DNA of 30,126 nt from an uncultured Oscillospiraceae bacterium (GTDB lineage: Bacteria > Bacillota > Clostridia > Oscillospirales > Oscillospiraceae): assembly GCA_910578735.1 (NCBI GenBank), contig CAJTSQ010000031.1:1-30126 (forward strand). The letters run 5' to 3'. Below the pieces are notes generated by a model, which saw only the letters and a list, made by a program, of their open reading frames with translations, did not search any database and was not told the DNA's origin. Shown one piece after another: positions 7,575 to 15,434 of the stretch (its first letter is position 1; the number at the start of each line of letters is the position of its first letter). The position numbers and the translations under genes were made by a program.

Positions 7575-8411
7575 TTACCGGCAGCAGCTCCCGCTGATGT
7601 TGGTAGCCGCGCTGCTGGTGGTGGTGATGGTGTTGGGCGGGAAAAATTCGTCCACAGGGAACTGGACCTGGCGGAACATATCGCAGGGGTCCTCCTGGCA
7701 GTGGTCCTCGCCGCAGCTGCAGTCCTTGGTGGGAATGCAGTAGTCATAGGCGGGGATCAGCAGCTGGGTATCACGCTCCATCCGGATGATGGAGAACTGG
7801 CCCAGGGTGATGAACATGCGATGCTGGTCGCCGCTGGTGATCAAATCGTCGCCAAAGCAGGCGGCCACCGCCATGGGGATATCCACACAACCACAGTCGC
7901 AGGGGCGGCACTCGCACACATCCACCAGCTTCAGGTTCAGGATCAGCGGGTCCACCGCCTCCACCACCGCGGTGGGCAGGCTGGACTGGGGCACACACTG
8001 GACCTGGTTCTCGTTTCCATCCGATGTGAAGCTCTTAGAGCCGCTCTCACTGCCAAAGAGCACAGCCCGCTTGCTGAACACCGCCAGGCCGCAGACCTGG
8101 ACGGGGCGGGCGGCGCCCACAAAGGCGTCGGCGGTGATACGGTAGAAATACCGTACATCCACGGTGTAAAAGCCCCGGTTAAAGGTGACCGGTTCCACAT
8201 CGATGTACGCGTACAGAAGCTCGGCGGTCCCGGCTTTGATGGACTGGGCCCGGTCGATTACCTCCTGGGAGCAGCGGGTGGGGTAAACGCGCAGATCTTC
8301 AACGCAGTCCTTATCCCGGCACGAATCAAAAATCTTTCTTGTGTGTATGCACACGGCCTCCCGGATACTGCGGTCCTCGCAGACGGGGCCGGGCACGACC
8401 TTTTCTGGCAT
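7575..8411 (-). CDS. cysteine-rich hypothetical protein (possible spore-surface protein)
   Basis: A 278-aa protein with about 20 cysteines and no signal peptide or membrane segment. Cys pairs cluster in CRDKDC near residue 31, VCECRPCDCGC in the middle, DCSCGEDHCQEDPC, and a terminal CC. Between them are beta-rich stretches (YIDVEPVTFNRGFYTVDVRY, RMFITLGQFSIIRME). Similar Cys-rich soluble proteins occur in Clostridia and are suspected spore coat or exosporium parts; that role is inference. Ribosome binding site TAGGAGGG precedes ATG at 8411. It stands alone, convergent with cls and divergent from the DUF4364 gene. I saw no clear sporulation-sigma promoter. Confidence 0.75.
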   Translation of the reverse strand: MPEKVVPGPVCEDRSIREAVCIHTRKIFDSCRDKDCVEDLRVYPTRCSQEVIDRAQSIKAGTAELLYAYIDVEPVTFNRGFYTVDVRYFYRITADAFVGAARPVQVCGLAVFSKRAVLFGSESGSKSFTSDGNENQVQCVPQSSLPTAVVEAVDPLILNLKLVDVCECRPCDCGCVDIPMAVAACFGDDLITSGDQHRMFITLGQFSIIRMERDTQLLIPAYDYCIPTKDCSCGEDHCQEDPCDMFRQVQFPVDEFFPPNTITTTSSAATNISGSCCR

Positions 8412-8438
8412 AGAATTCCCTCCTAGATTTGGATGGTC

Positions 8439-8457
8439 ATGGGCGATGAGCGCCCAT
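8439..8457. repeat. inverted repeat upstream of Cys-rich gene
   Basis: ATGGGCG (8439-8445), ATGAG loop, CGCCCAT (8451-8457). It lies 28 bp upstream of the - strand start codon; operator or leader hairpin. Confidence 0.35.
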
Positions 8458-8525
8458 TAGGGGTTTTGCTTACAACACATCTTATGTCCCGATCCGATTT
8501 TGGTGCGGGGCGGAGGGTTTTTCTC

Positions 8526-8554
8526 TTGCCCTTTTTCCCGTTTTCCGTTATAAT
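8526..8554 (+). promoter_or_regulatory. sigma-A promoter for DUF4364 unit
   Basis: -35 TTGCCC (8526-8531), 17-bp spacer, perfect -10 TATAAT (8549-8554). Confidence 0.75.
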
Positions 8555-8619
8555 AAAATCGCTGCAGAACCCGGGCTCCGCCCTTGCCCTGCCTCAGCAT
8601 GTACGAAAGAAGGTGCCCT

Positions 8620-9156
8620 ATGTCCGTCGGATTTATCCAAGATGACCTCGACCTGAAACTGCTCATTCTCTACATTATGGACCGGTCCGCTGGGCCTATC
8701 ACCTTTTTACAGCTGTTCGAGCTGGCCCTGTGCGACGCGGGTGTGGACTATTTCTCCCTCACGCAGGCGGTGGACCATATGATTACCACCGGCCAGCTCA
8801 CCAAGGAAGGGGAGCGCTACGCCATCACCGACAAGGGCCGGCGCAACAGCCAGATCTGTGAAAGCAGCCTGCCCCGCTCGGTGCGGCGGCATTGCGACGA
8901 CAACCTGCTCAAGGTCAACGAGGCCCTGCGGCGTGAGTCCCAGGTCCGCTCCCAGATTCTGGACAACAGCGACGGTACCGTCACGCTCTGCCTGACCCTG
9001 GAGGACGGGACCTCCTCCCCCCTGCTCCACTTGACGCTGCTGGCCTCTCAGCCGGAACATGCGCAGCGCTGGTCCCAGGCCTTTCAGGAGGACCCGTCCG
9101 CCCTCTATCTGGGCATCATCCGGCTGCTGGATCAGCCAAAGGAGGATATTTCATGA
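8620..9156 (+). CDS. DUF4364 family protein (winged-helix-like)
   Basis: A 178-aa protein. The N-terminal 75 residues look like a winged helix (LKLLILYIMDRSAGPITFLQ, FSLTQAVDHMITTGQLTKEG, YAITDKGRR), as in DUF4364 proteins of Clostridia, thought to bind DNA. The C-terminal half is a beta/helix domain (DGTVTLCLTLEDG). ATG at 8620 is chosen for AAGAAGGTG just upstream; an ATG at 8584 lacks one. It overlaps the next gene by ATGA, so it is coupled to the flavoprotein and may regulate it (inference). Confidence 0.85.
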   Translation: MSVGFIQDDLDLKLLILYIMDRSAGPITFLQLFELALCDAGVDYFSLTQAVDHMITTGQLTKEGERYAITDKGRRNSQICESSLPRSVRRHCDDNLLKVNEALRRESQVRSQILDNSDGTVTLCLTLEDGTSSPLLHLTLLASQPEHAQRWSQAFQEDPSALYLGIIRLLDQPKEDIS

Positions 9157-9623
9157 GACGAAACGACCGCGCCAGAGACCGGAACTTCTCCCTGGCCCTG
9201 ATTGACCGCTGTACCCATGGGGTGATGGCCCTTGCAACCGGGGAGACCGCTCCCTACTGCCTGCCCCTGTCCTTTGTGCGGGCGGGAGACGACCTCTATT
9301 TCCACTGCGCCCGGGAGGGGCGGAAGATCGACCTGCTGCGCCGTTTCCCTCAGGTGTGCGTCACCTTTGTGGGGGACGACCGGCCCGCCTTTGTCCCTCC
9401 GGCTATGTATACCACTTACTTCCAGTCTGTCATCGTCACCGGAACGGCCAGCGAGGTGACCGGTACTCAGGAAAAGACCGCCGCCCTCCGGGCCCTGTGC
9501 CAAAAAATCACCCCCGACCATATGGAGGGCTTTGAAACGGCCATAGAAAAGAGCCTGGCCGTCACCGCCGTGTGGAAGGTCCGCATGGAGGAGATTTCCG
9601 GCAAGGCGAAGCTGGAACATTGA
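9153..9623 (+). CDS. pyridoxamine 5'-phosphate oxidase-family (NimA-like) flavoprotein
   Basis: A 156-aa FMN-binding split-barrel protein. The pattern LALATGETAPYCLPLSFV-like start, DLYFHCAREGRKIDLLRR (about residues 49-66) and VCVTFVGDD match the Nim/PNPOx-like family. The His in YFHCA sits where Nim proteins have a conserved His. Relatives reduce 5-nitroimidazoles or bind flavin or F420; substrate here is unknown and the name does not prove drug resistance. Start overlaps DUF4364 by 4 bp. Confidence 0.88.
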   Translation: MRRNDRARDRNFSLALIDRCTHGVMALATGETAPYCLPLSFVRAGDDLYFHCAREGRKIDLLRRFPQVCVTFVGDDRPAFVPPAMYTTYFQSVIVTGTASEVTGTQEKTAALRALCQKITPDHMEGFETAIEKSLAVTAVWKVRMEEISGKAKLEH

Positions 9624-9627
9624 ATTG

Positions 9628-10485
9628 ATGGAAGTTTTGGAACATAATGTTACACATGGCATCAGAAAAGGAATCATCCTCTACCTGTCGGACTGGTTTA
9701 CATCGGACAAGATCGCGGCGGTGGAGGAGGTTCTGTCCCGCTTTCTGACCATGACCGGAGAGACCTTCACCAAAAAGCGCTCCGGAACCTTAGACGCTTA
9801 CCCCGGCCAGAACTGCCCCTCCGGCTTTCGGAACATCCGGGGCGGCTGGCAGAAAATCTTCCACAGGGAATTTGACGGCAAGTTTGAAGGGGTCCTCACT
9901 CTGTCCAACTGCGACAGCGAGCATGTTCAGACCGTTCACTGCTTTCTCGCCCTCTCCAACTGCAAGCACTGGGTAACAGCCTCCAGCAAGATTTACTTTC
10001 AGTTCAGCCGCTCTGTCCCCTGGGGGGATGTTCGGGACTTTTTGATTTATGTAAATCAAATGCTGGACATACAATACGCCAGCGCCGGCTGCGAGATGGC
10101 CACAAACCCCTTTTGCTTTCATCCCCAGGCCATCCGGCTGCTGCGGGACATGCCTTTGGTCAACAGCTACGACACCGAGTGGTTTTTTCGGAAGTACGAC
10201 TGCGCAATCCAGTGCCCCAACCTGATCCAGGTCCTGAGCCAGGAACTTCTCTCCCCCCTGTCTCCCCTCCCAGAGGACGGCCGCATCTCCGCCCTTCCTA
10301 TGGAGGGCGGAAAACAGCTCATCCACATCTTGGACGGGGAGGCCCTGGAGGAGCCGGGCGAGGAGGAACTGCTGGAGCGCCTGCACACCCTGAACACATG
10401 GTTCCGGCCCATCCTGTTCCAGCAGGAGAAACCTATGTATTTCAAGCCCGATGCCTGGGAAATCCGCTGTCAGCGATTCCACTGA
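9628..10485 (+). CDS. DUF3396-like protein (possible immunity family)
   Basis: A 285-aa soluble protein with no signal or membrane helix. Visible pieces are LYLSDWFTSDKIAAVEEVLS at the N-terminus, a Trp/Phe-rich beta centre (SSKIYFQFSRSVPWGDVRDF), FCFHPQAIRLLRDMPLV, IQCPNLIQVLSQELL and a C-terminal HTLNTWFRPILF. The order resembles DUF3396, called type VI immunity in some relatives, but the match is from memory and weak. ATG at 9628 is 5 bp after the preceding gene with only a poor ribosome binding site; TTG at 9625 is an alternative. No toxin gene is nearby. Ends at a strong terminator. Confidence 0.6.
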   Translation: MEVLEHNVTHGIRKGIILYLSDWFTSDKIAAVEEVLSRFLTMTGETFTKKRSGTLDAYPGQNCPSGFRNIRGGWQKIFHREFDGKFEGVLTLSNCDSEHVQTVHCFLALSNCKHWVTASSKIYFQFSRSVPWGDVRDFLIYVNQMLDIQYASAGCEMATNPFCFHPQAIRLLRDMPLVNSYDTEWFFRKYDCAIQCPNLIQVLSQELLSPLSPLPEDGRISALPMEGGKQLIHILDGEALEEPGEEELLERLHTLNTWFRPILFQQEKPMYFKPDAWEIRCQRFH

Positions 10486-10518
10486 AAAACCCCCTCCGTC
10501 CCCAGGACGGAGGGGGTT
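10485..10518. terminator. strong bidirectional terminator
   Basis: CCCCCTCCGTCC (10490-10501), CCA loop, GGACGGAGGGGG (10505-10516): 12-bp perfect stem, extended by AA/TT. Five A at 10485-10489 give a U-run for the - strand transcript; the + side tail is TTACATTT. Confidence 0.85.
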
Positions 10519-10522
10519 ACAT

Positions 10523-11788
10523 TTAGGCCATGGGCCCTGTCTTTCCCATATACTCCTCTGTCTTCACCGGCAGGTCTCGGGAGCGCAGGCCATAGGCCAC
10601 CAGGCGGCTGATGACACTGTAGATCATGGCAAAGACGGGCACCCCCAGCACCATGCCGGCAAAGCCGAACAGCCCGCCAAACAGCAGAATGGAGAACAGC
10701 ACCCAGAAGGAGGCCAGTCCGGTGGAATCCCCCAGAATCTTGGGGCCCAGGATGTTGCCGTCGAACTGCTGAAGGACCAGGATGAAGATGGCAAAGTAGA
10801 CCGCCTGGAGGGGATTGACCAGGAAAATCAGCAGGCCACAGGGGATGGCCCCGATGAAAGGACCGAAAAAGGGGATGACATTGGTCACCCCAATTACTAC
10901 AGAAATCAGGGCTACATAGGGGAATTTCAACAGGCTGCAGCAGAAAAAGCATAGAATTCCAATGATAAGGGAATCCAGCAGCTTTCCGTTGATAAAGCCG
11001 CTCATAATACGGTAGGCGTTTCGAGCCTCTCCCACAATCAGGTCAGCACACTTGGTGGGGAACATGCTGTAGAGTATTTTTTTGCCCTGCGCAGCGAAAA
11101 TGTCTTTCCGGGCCAGAAGGTAGACCGAGACGATCAAGGCGATGAGCAGATCCTTGACCAGCACCAACAAGCCGACCAGAACGCCGGACACCCCTGCCAC
11201 CACGCCGGTTAGGTTGGGGACAATATCCTTCCGCAGCCACTCCAGAGTGGTGGTGGCCGACTCCAGGTTGGGCAGAATATCCGAGTTCAGCCACTGCTCC
11301 AGGGAAGAGGCCGCCGAGTTGTAGATGGACATGACGGAGGCCTGAATATCCGGATTGTCCTCAAAGAAGGTCTGGAGCCACCCTTGGACCACTTCAATGT
11401 AGGTGGGAATGGAGTTGACCAGTCCCACCACGCTCTGGTATACCTGGGGGATAACCATGGCCAACAGCAGATAAATCAGGAATATCGCCAGCAGCAGGCT
11501 GCACACAATGGCCACCAGGTTGAGAAAAGCCACATCCTTTGTATTCTTCTGCCGCTTCTCCGAAGTCATGGACAGCAGGAACCGGAGGATCGTCCGATGG
11601 ATGGGGAGCAGCAGAAACGCAATCACAGCCCCCATAAAGATGGGCCGCAGAATCGCCCCCAGCTCATCCAGAAAGCGGGCCACCTCCCGAAAATGGAACA
11701 GGGTAAAAAAGAGGCACAGTGACGCGGCGATTACCGCAAAGGCAGTAATACCCGTACACAGGTAGGGGTGCCTGTCGTTCCGCTTCAC
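10523..11788 (-). CDS. AI-2E family transporter (PF01594, YtvI/TqsA-like)
   Basis: A 421-aa polytopic membrane protein. It has paired N-terminal hydrophobic segments (about 12-32 and 42-60) and further helices at about 80-105. A long amphipathic extracytoplasmic region rich in amide residues follows, then four or more C-terminal helices with the family motif FFGPFIGAIPCG near residue 305. Members export autoinducer-2 or exchange Na+/Li+ for H+; the substrate cannot be read from sequence. It is 15 bp downstream of purB, so probably co-transcribed with it. Confidence 0.88.
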   Translation of the reverse strand: MKRNDRHPYLCTGITAFAVIAASLCLFFTLFHFREVARFLDELGAILRPIFMGAVIAFLLLPIHRTILRFLLSMTSEKRQKNTKDVAFLNLVAIVCSLLLAIFLIYLLLAMVIPQVYQSVVGLVNSIPTYIEVVQGWLQTFFEDNPDIQASVMSIYNSAASSLEQWLNSDILPNLESATTTLEWLRKDIVPNLTGVVAGVSGVLVGLLVLVKDLLIALIVSVYLLARKDIFAAQGKKILYSMFPTKCADLIVGEARNAYRIMSGFINGKLLDSLIIGILCFFCCSLLKFPYVALISVVIGVTNVIPFFGPFIGAIPCGLLIFLVNPLQAVYFAIFILVLQQFDGNILGPKILGDSTGLASFWVLFSILLFGGLFGFAGMVLGVPVFAMIYSVISRLVAYGLRSRDLPVKTEEYMGKTGPMA

Positions 11789-11803
11789 CTTTCATTCCTC
11801 CTC

Positions 11804-13240
11804 TTATACCTTCAGCTCTGTCTCTTTTCCGTCCAGCGCTCTGGAGTATTTCTCCAGCACAGGGGCAATCTCCCGGGACAGAAACTCCTCCACCTGCTCC
11901 GGACAGCGGCCAATGTAGGCGGCGGGGTTCAGGTGGGCGGACAGCTCCTCCCTGGTCATCCCGAAGGCCGGGTCGGCGGCCATCAGGTCGATGAGGTTGT
12001 TGGACAGCCCCAGCTCCTTCACGTTGTAGCCCGCCTCTTGAGACAGCACCCGGATGCGCTCGTGCAGCTCCTGCCGGTCGCCCCCCCGCTTGACGGCGTC
12101 CATCATGATGTTCTCGCTGGCCATGAAGGGCAGCTCCTCCAGCACGTGCTTCTCAATGACCTTGGGGTGGACCACCAAGCCGGAGGCCACATTGGCCCAG
12201 ATATTCAGGATGGCATCCACCGCCAGGAAGGCCTCGGGGACGGACAGCCGCTTGTTGGCGGAGTCGTCCAGGGTGCGCTCGAACCACTGGGTGGCCGTGG
12301 TGACGGCGGGATTTCCCACGTCCACGATAACATACCGGGCCAGGGAGCAGATGCGCTCGCACCGCATGGGGTTGCGCTTGTAGGGCATGGCCGAGGAGCC
12401 GATCTGGTTCTTCTCAAAGGGCTCCTCCACCTCCTTCAGGTGGCACAGCAGCCGCAGGTCGGTGGCGAATTTGCTGGCGCTTTGAGCCACCCCGGCCAGG
12501 GTGGACACCACGTTGTAGTCCAGCTTGCGGGAGTAGGTCTGCCCGCTTACGGGGACAACCGCTGTAAAGCCCATCTCCTTCGCAATCTTTTCCTCCAGCA
12601 GGCGTACCTTCTCGTGGTCTCCCTCAAAGAGCTCCAGGAAGGAGGCCTGGGTGCCGGTGGTGCCCTTGGAGCCCAGCAGGGCCAGGGTAGAGATGCGGTA
12701 TTCGAGCTCGTGAAGGTCCATGAGCAGTTCATTCATCCACAGGGTGGCCCGCTTGCCAACGGTAACCAGCTGGGCCGCCTGGAAGTGGGTGAAACCAAGG
12801 GTAGGCAAGGCCTTATACTTGTCAGCAAAGTCCGCCAAATGGGCCAGCACCCGGACAATCTTGTCCCGGACCAGCTCCAGCCCTTCCCGCATGAGGATCA
12901 CATCGGTGTTGTCCCCCACATAGCAGCTGGTGGCCCCCAGGTGGATGATGGGCATGGCCTTGGGGCACAGCTCGCCGTAGGTGTGGACGTGGGCCATCAC
13001 GTCGTGGCGCAGCTTCTTCTCCCACTGGGCAGCCTTGTCGTAGTCGATGTCGGTAATGTGGGCCTCCAGCTCGGCCACCTGCTCCTGGGTGACAGGCAGG
13101 CCCAGCTCCATCTCCGCCCGGGCCAGGGCCACCCACAGGCGCCGCCAGGTGGAAAACTTCTTGTCCGGGGAGAAGATGTACTGCATCTCGTCGCTGGCAT
13201 AGCGGGAGGATAGGGGGCTCTCATAGCGGTTGGTTGACAT
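11804..13240 (-). CDS. purB: adenylosuccinate lyase
   Basis: A 478-aa fumarase/aspartase-superfamily enzyme acting twice in purine synthesis: SAICAR to AICAR, and adenylosuccinate to AMP plus fumarate. The flexible signature loop SSAMPYKRNPMRCERICSLA is near residue 290 and the substrate-binding LGATSCYVGDNTD near 105. Length fits the long form of bacterial PurB. AAGGAG lies 9 nt before ATG 13240. No other purine genes are nearby. The leader holds a 61-bp palindromic repeat ending 2 nt from the ribosome binding site. Confidence 0.96.
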   Translation of the reverse strand: MSTNRYESPLSSRYASDEMQYIFSPDKKFSTWRRLWVALARAEMELGLPVTQEQVAELEAHITDIDYDKAAQWEKKLRHDVMAHVHTYGELCPKAMPIIHLGATSCYVGDNTDVILMREGLELVRDKIVRVLAHLADFADKYKALPTLGFTHFQAAQLVTVGKRATLWMNELLMDLHELEYRISTLALLGSKGTTGTQASFLELFEGDHEKVRLLEEKIAKEMGFTAVVPVSGQTYSRKLDYNVVSTLAGVAQSASKFATDLRLLCHLKEVEEPFEKNQIGSSAMPYKRNPMRCERICSLARYVIVDVGNPAVTTATQWFERTLDDSANKRLSVPEAFLAVDAILNIWANVASGLVVHPKVIEKHVLEELPFMASENIMMDAVKRGGDRQELHERIRVLSQEAGYNVKELGLSNNLIDLMAADPAFGMTREELSAHLNPAAYIGRCPEQVEEFLSREIAPVLEKYSRALDGKETELKV

Positions 13241-13256
13241 AATTTTTCTCTCCTTA

Positions 13257-13317
13257 GTAGAGGCAGCCTGTTGCTGCCCGACGTTTCATTGTGCGGGCGG
13301 CAACAGGCCGCCCCTAC
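13257..13317. repeat. palindromic repeat, GTAGGGGC-ended family, copy 2
   Basis: Left arm 13257-13280 and right arm 13294-13317 are inverted copies with 3 mismatches in 24, around a 13-nt centre. Two of the three mismatches keep G-U pairs in one RNA orientation. Lies in the purB leader. Confidence 0.85.
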
Positions 13318-13331
13318 CTTTTTCCCCATTC

Positions 13332-13337
13332 ATTATA
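13332..13337 (-). promoter_or_regulatory. likely -10 element for purB
   Basis: Perfect TATAAT on the minus strand. No good -35 is found at 16-18 bp, so the call is tentative. If used, the transcript starts near 13325 and includes the whole repeat at 13257-13317. Confidence 0.4.
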
Positions 13338-13398
13338 CCGCATTTCTCCCCCCTTTGCTACCCTTGCGGAAAATTTTCACAAAAGTTTAAGGAAGCCT

Positions 13399-13446
13399 TT
13401 ATAAAATTTCTTTCACAGCATCAATGACCCACTCACTTTTTTCCAT
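13399..13446 (-). other. 15-codon ORF with strong ribosome binding site
   Basis: Minus-strand ATG at 13446 follows GAGGGAGGA by 5 nt and encodes MEKSEWVIDAVKEIL, then TAA. The local DNA is AT-rich. It may be a tiny peptide, the remnant of a longer gene, or chance; downstream bases give no continuation in this frame. Confidence 0.3.
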
Positions 13447-13473
13447 GCGATCCTCCCTCTTGAAATAAGTACA

Positions 13474-13499
13474 GCACAGCGGTCTTGTGACCGCCGTGC
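13474..13499. terminator. hairpin after leuB
   Basis: GCACAGCGGTC (13474-13484), TTGT loop, GACCGCCGTGC (13489-13499), 11 bp with one mismatch or wobble. It follows leuB on the - strand, but the tail (TGTACTTATTTC) is only moderately T-rich and the T-run lies on the leuB side, so termination may be partial. Confidence 0.5.
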
Positions 13500-13506
13500 C
13501 AAAAAA

Positions 13507-14574
13507 TCACAGCTTTTCCCGGATCAGCTCGCCCATTTTGACGGTGCCCACCACTTCCTCGCCGGGCTTGGCGATGTCGGCGGTGCGCCAGCCCTCGTTG
13601 AGGACGGCGTCCACTGCCGTCTCGATGGCCTGGGCCTCGGCGGGCAGGTCGAAGGAGTAGCGGAACATCATAGCCACCGACAGAATAGTGGCGATGGGGT
13701 TGGCCTTGTCCTGGCCGGCGATGTCGGGGGCGGAGCCGTGGATGGGCTCATAGAGCCCAGGGGCGGTGTCTCCGATGGAGGCGGAGGGGAGCAGTCCGAT
13801 GGAGCCGGTAATCATAGAGGCCTCGTCGGAGAGGATATCGCCGAACATATTCTCGGTGACCACCACGTCAAACTGCCCCGGGTCTTTCACCAGCTGCATG
13901 GCGGCGTTGTCCACCAGCACGTCCTCATACGCCACATCGGGGTACTCCTCCGCCAGCCTGTGCATGATCTGCCGCCACAGCCGGGAGGTCTCCAGCACGT
14001 TGGCCTTGTCCACGCTGGCCAGCTTCTTGCTCCGCAGCCGGGCCAGCTCAAAGCCCCGGCGGCCAATGCGCTCGATCTCCTTCTCGGAGTAGGCCATCAG
14101 GTCGCTGGCCTCCTCCCCCCTGTCCTCGGTCTGATAGCGGTCCCGCTTGCCGAAGTACACCCCGCCGGTGAGCTCCCGGACGATCATCAGGTCGATGTTC
14201 TTGTCGTTCTTCAGGGGGCAGGACTCCGCCAGGGCGGGCCGCAGGGCGGCGGGGCGCAGATTGGCGTACAGCCCCAGGTCCTTGCGGATGGACAGCAGGG
14301 CGGTCTCGGGCCGCTTCTCCGCCTCGGTGGAGTGGCCCCACTTGGGTCCGCCCACCGCCCCCAGCAGGACGGCGTCGCACTCCTTGCACTTTTCGGCGGT
14401 ACCCTCGGGATAGCTCCTGCCCACCGCGTCGATGGCGCAGCCGCCCATAAGGACGTCCACATATTCAAAGGTGTGACCAAACTTTGCGCCGATGGCGTCC
14501 ATCACCTTGACGGCCTCCCCCACTACCTCGGGGCCGATGCCGTCGCCCTTAATGAGGGCGATTTTATAGTTCAT
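13507..14574 (-). CDS. leuB: 3-isopropylmalate dehydrogenase
   Basis: A 355-aa NAD-dependent beta-decarboxylating dehydrogenase, third step of leucine synthesis. Motifs: GDGIGPEVV at the N-terminus, the substrate-side VRELTGGVYFG near residue 135, and the C-terminal cofactor region GLYEPIHGSAPDIAGQDKAN. Length is normal. Ribosome binding site ATAGGAGA precedes ATG 14574. It overlaps the stop of the upstream unknown gene by 11 bp and ends the leu operon. Confidence 0.96.
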   Translation of the reverse strand: MNYKIALIKGDGIGPEVVGEAVKVMDAIGAKFGHTFEYVDVLMGGCAIDAVGRSYPEGTAEKCKECDAVLLGAVGGPKWGHSTEAEKRPETALLSIRKDLGLYANLRPAALRPALAESCPLKNDKNIDLMIVRELTGGVYFGKRDRYQTEDRGEEASDLMAYSEKEIERIGRRGFELARLRSKKLASVDKANVLETSRLWRQIMHRLAEEYPDVAYEDVLVDNAAMQLVKDPGQFDVVVTENMFGDILSDEASMITGSIGLLPSASIGDTAPGLYEPIHGSAPDIAGQDKANPIATILSVAMMFRYSFDLPAEAQAIETAVDAVLNEGWRTADIAKPGEEVVGTVKMGELIREKL

Positions 14575-15103
14575 AGCTTGATTCTCCTATCCTTCTAAAA
14601 ATATCCACCTCGCTGGAGGTTCCGACGGCCATATAATTGCCGCACCGGCTGAATCCAAAGGCTTGCGGCTCATAGTCGTCAAAAATCACGGTGCAGGCTT
14701 CGGGACGCTGCTGCCATATGGTATAGCGGGGCATGAAAACAATCTGTTCCCTGGGCCAGAAAGGAGCGGCCCGGTCCAAATGCTCTCCCGCCGGAGAGAA
14801 CCTGCGCAGGCCCCCTCCCCACTCGCCCGCGATGGGAATCAGCTCGTCCCCCAGGGGCTCGGCGCAGGCAATCAGATCATCCTCGTCATAGTTCTCCGCG
14901 CAGCAGGTCATTTCCCAGGTCCGGCAGTCGATGACGCTCTGTTCCTGAGTGGAGATGACCACCAGCTTTTCGGTTTGGACAGCGGAAAAGCCCAGGTATG
15001 TCAGCCCGCCCACCGCGAAGGTCTCCTTCTCCCAGCCGGCAGGTACGCCGTGCGGAATCTTTTCCAGCAGTGCCAGCAGACGGTTTCGGTGTTCTGCTTC
15101 CAT
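14564..15103 (-). CDS. hypothetical protein inside the leucine operon (179 aa)
   Basis: A soluble 179-aa protein, beta-rich and without signal peptide. Short strand-turn units such as LTYLGFSAVQTEKLVVIS, IVFMPRYTIWQQ and FGFSRCGNYMAVGTSSEVDI resemble beta-propeller blades, but it is too short for a full propeller. GGGGTGAG precedes ATG 15103. It lies 10 bp after the 106-aa gene and overlaps leuB by 11 bp, so it is co-transcribed and probably coupled. The family is unknown to me, and nothing ties it chemically to leucine synthesis. Base composition resembles its neighbours. Confidence 0.75.
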   Translation of the reverse strand: MEAEHRNRLLALLEKIPHGVPAGWEKETFAVGGLTYLGFSAVQTEKLVVISTQEQSVIDCRTWEMTCCAENYDEDDLIACAEPLGDELIPIAGEWGGGLRRFSPAGEHLDRAAPFWPREQIVFMPRYTIWQQRPEACTVIFDDYEPQAFGFSRCGNYMAVGTSSEVDIFRRIGESSYEL

Positions 15104-15113
15104 CGCTCACCCC

Positions 15114-15434
15114 TCACTCCGGCCAGACCTGGCGGCACTTCTCAAACTCCGCGCCTGACTCCTCGGAAATCAGCACCAGGGCGGAGCGTGACAGGTCATT
15201 TTCACAAAACTGCTCCGTTTTCAGCAGCTCCACGATCTTGGGCCACCAGCCCTCTGCGTCCCCGGTCTCCAGCCAGACCGCCAGGATGTGCCCCTCCTCG
15301 TCCACATAGTCATAGCCGCCGTCCGATACAGCCCCTTCCGACCACTCCTCGATTCGGTCGGGCAGGAGATAGCGGATATCCAGGTCTGGGTTCTCCATCT
15401 TCCGGGAATCCATACTGATGACGATAGCCGGCAT
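15114..15434 (-). CDS. hypothetical protein coupled to leuD (106 aa)
   Basis: A soluble acidic protein of 106 aa with visible pieces MPAIVISMDSRKMENPDLDI, DYVDEEGHILAVWLETGDAE and ALVLISEESGAEFEKC. Its ATG (15434) shares one base with the leuD stop (TAATG), a classic coupling arrangement. No membrane segment and no recognised motif. The alternating strand/helix pattern and acidic charge would fit a small immunity-type or ligand-binding protein, but that is speculation. Confidence 0.75.
   Translation of the reverse strand: MPAIVISMDSRKMENPDLDIRYLLPDRIEEWSEGAVSDGGYDYVDEEGHILAVWLETGDAEGWWPKIVELLKTEQFCENDLSRSALVLISEESGAEFEKCRQVWPE

Noticed and set aside
11768..13213. 481-aa open frame on the plus strand opposite purB
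   Set aside because: Antisense shadow; purB has all family motifs and a good ribosome binding site.
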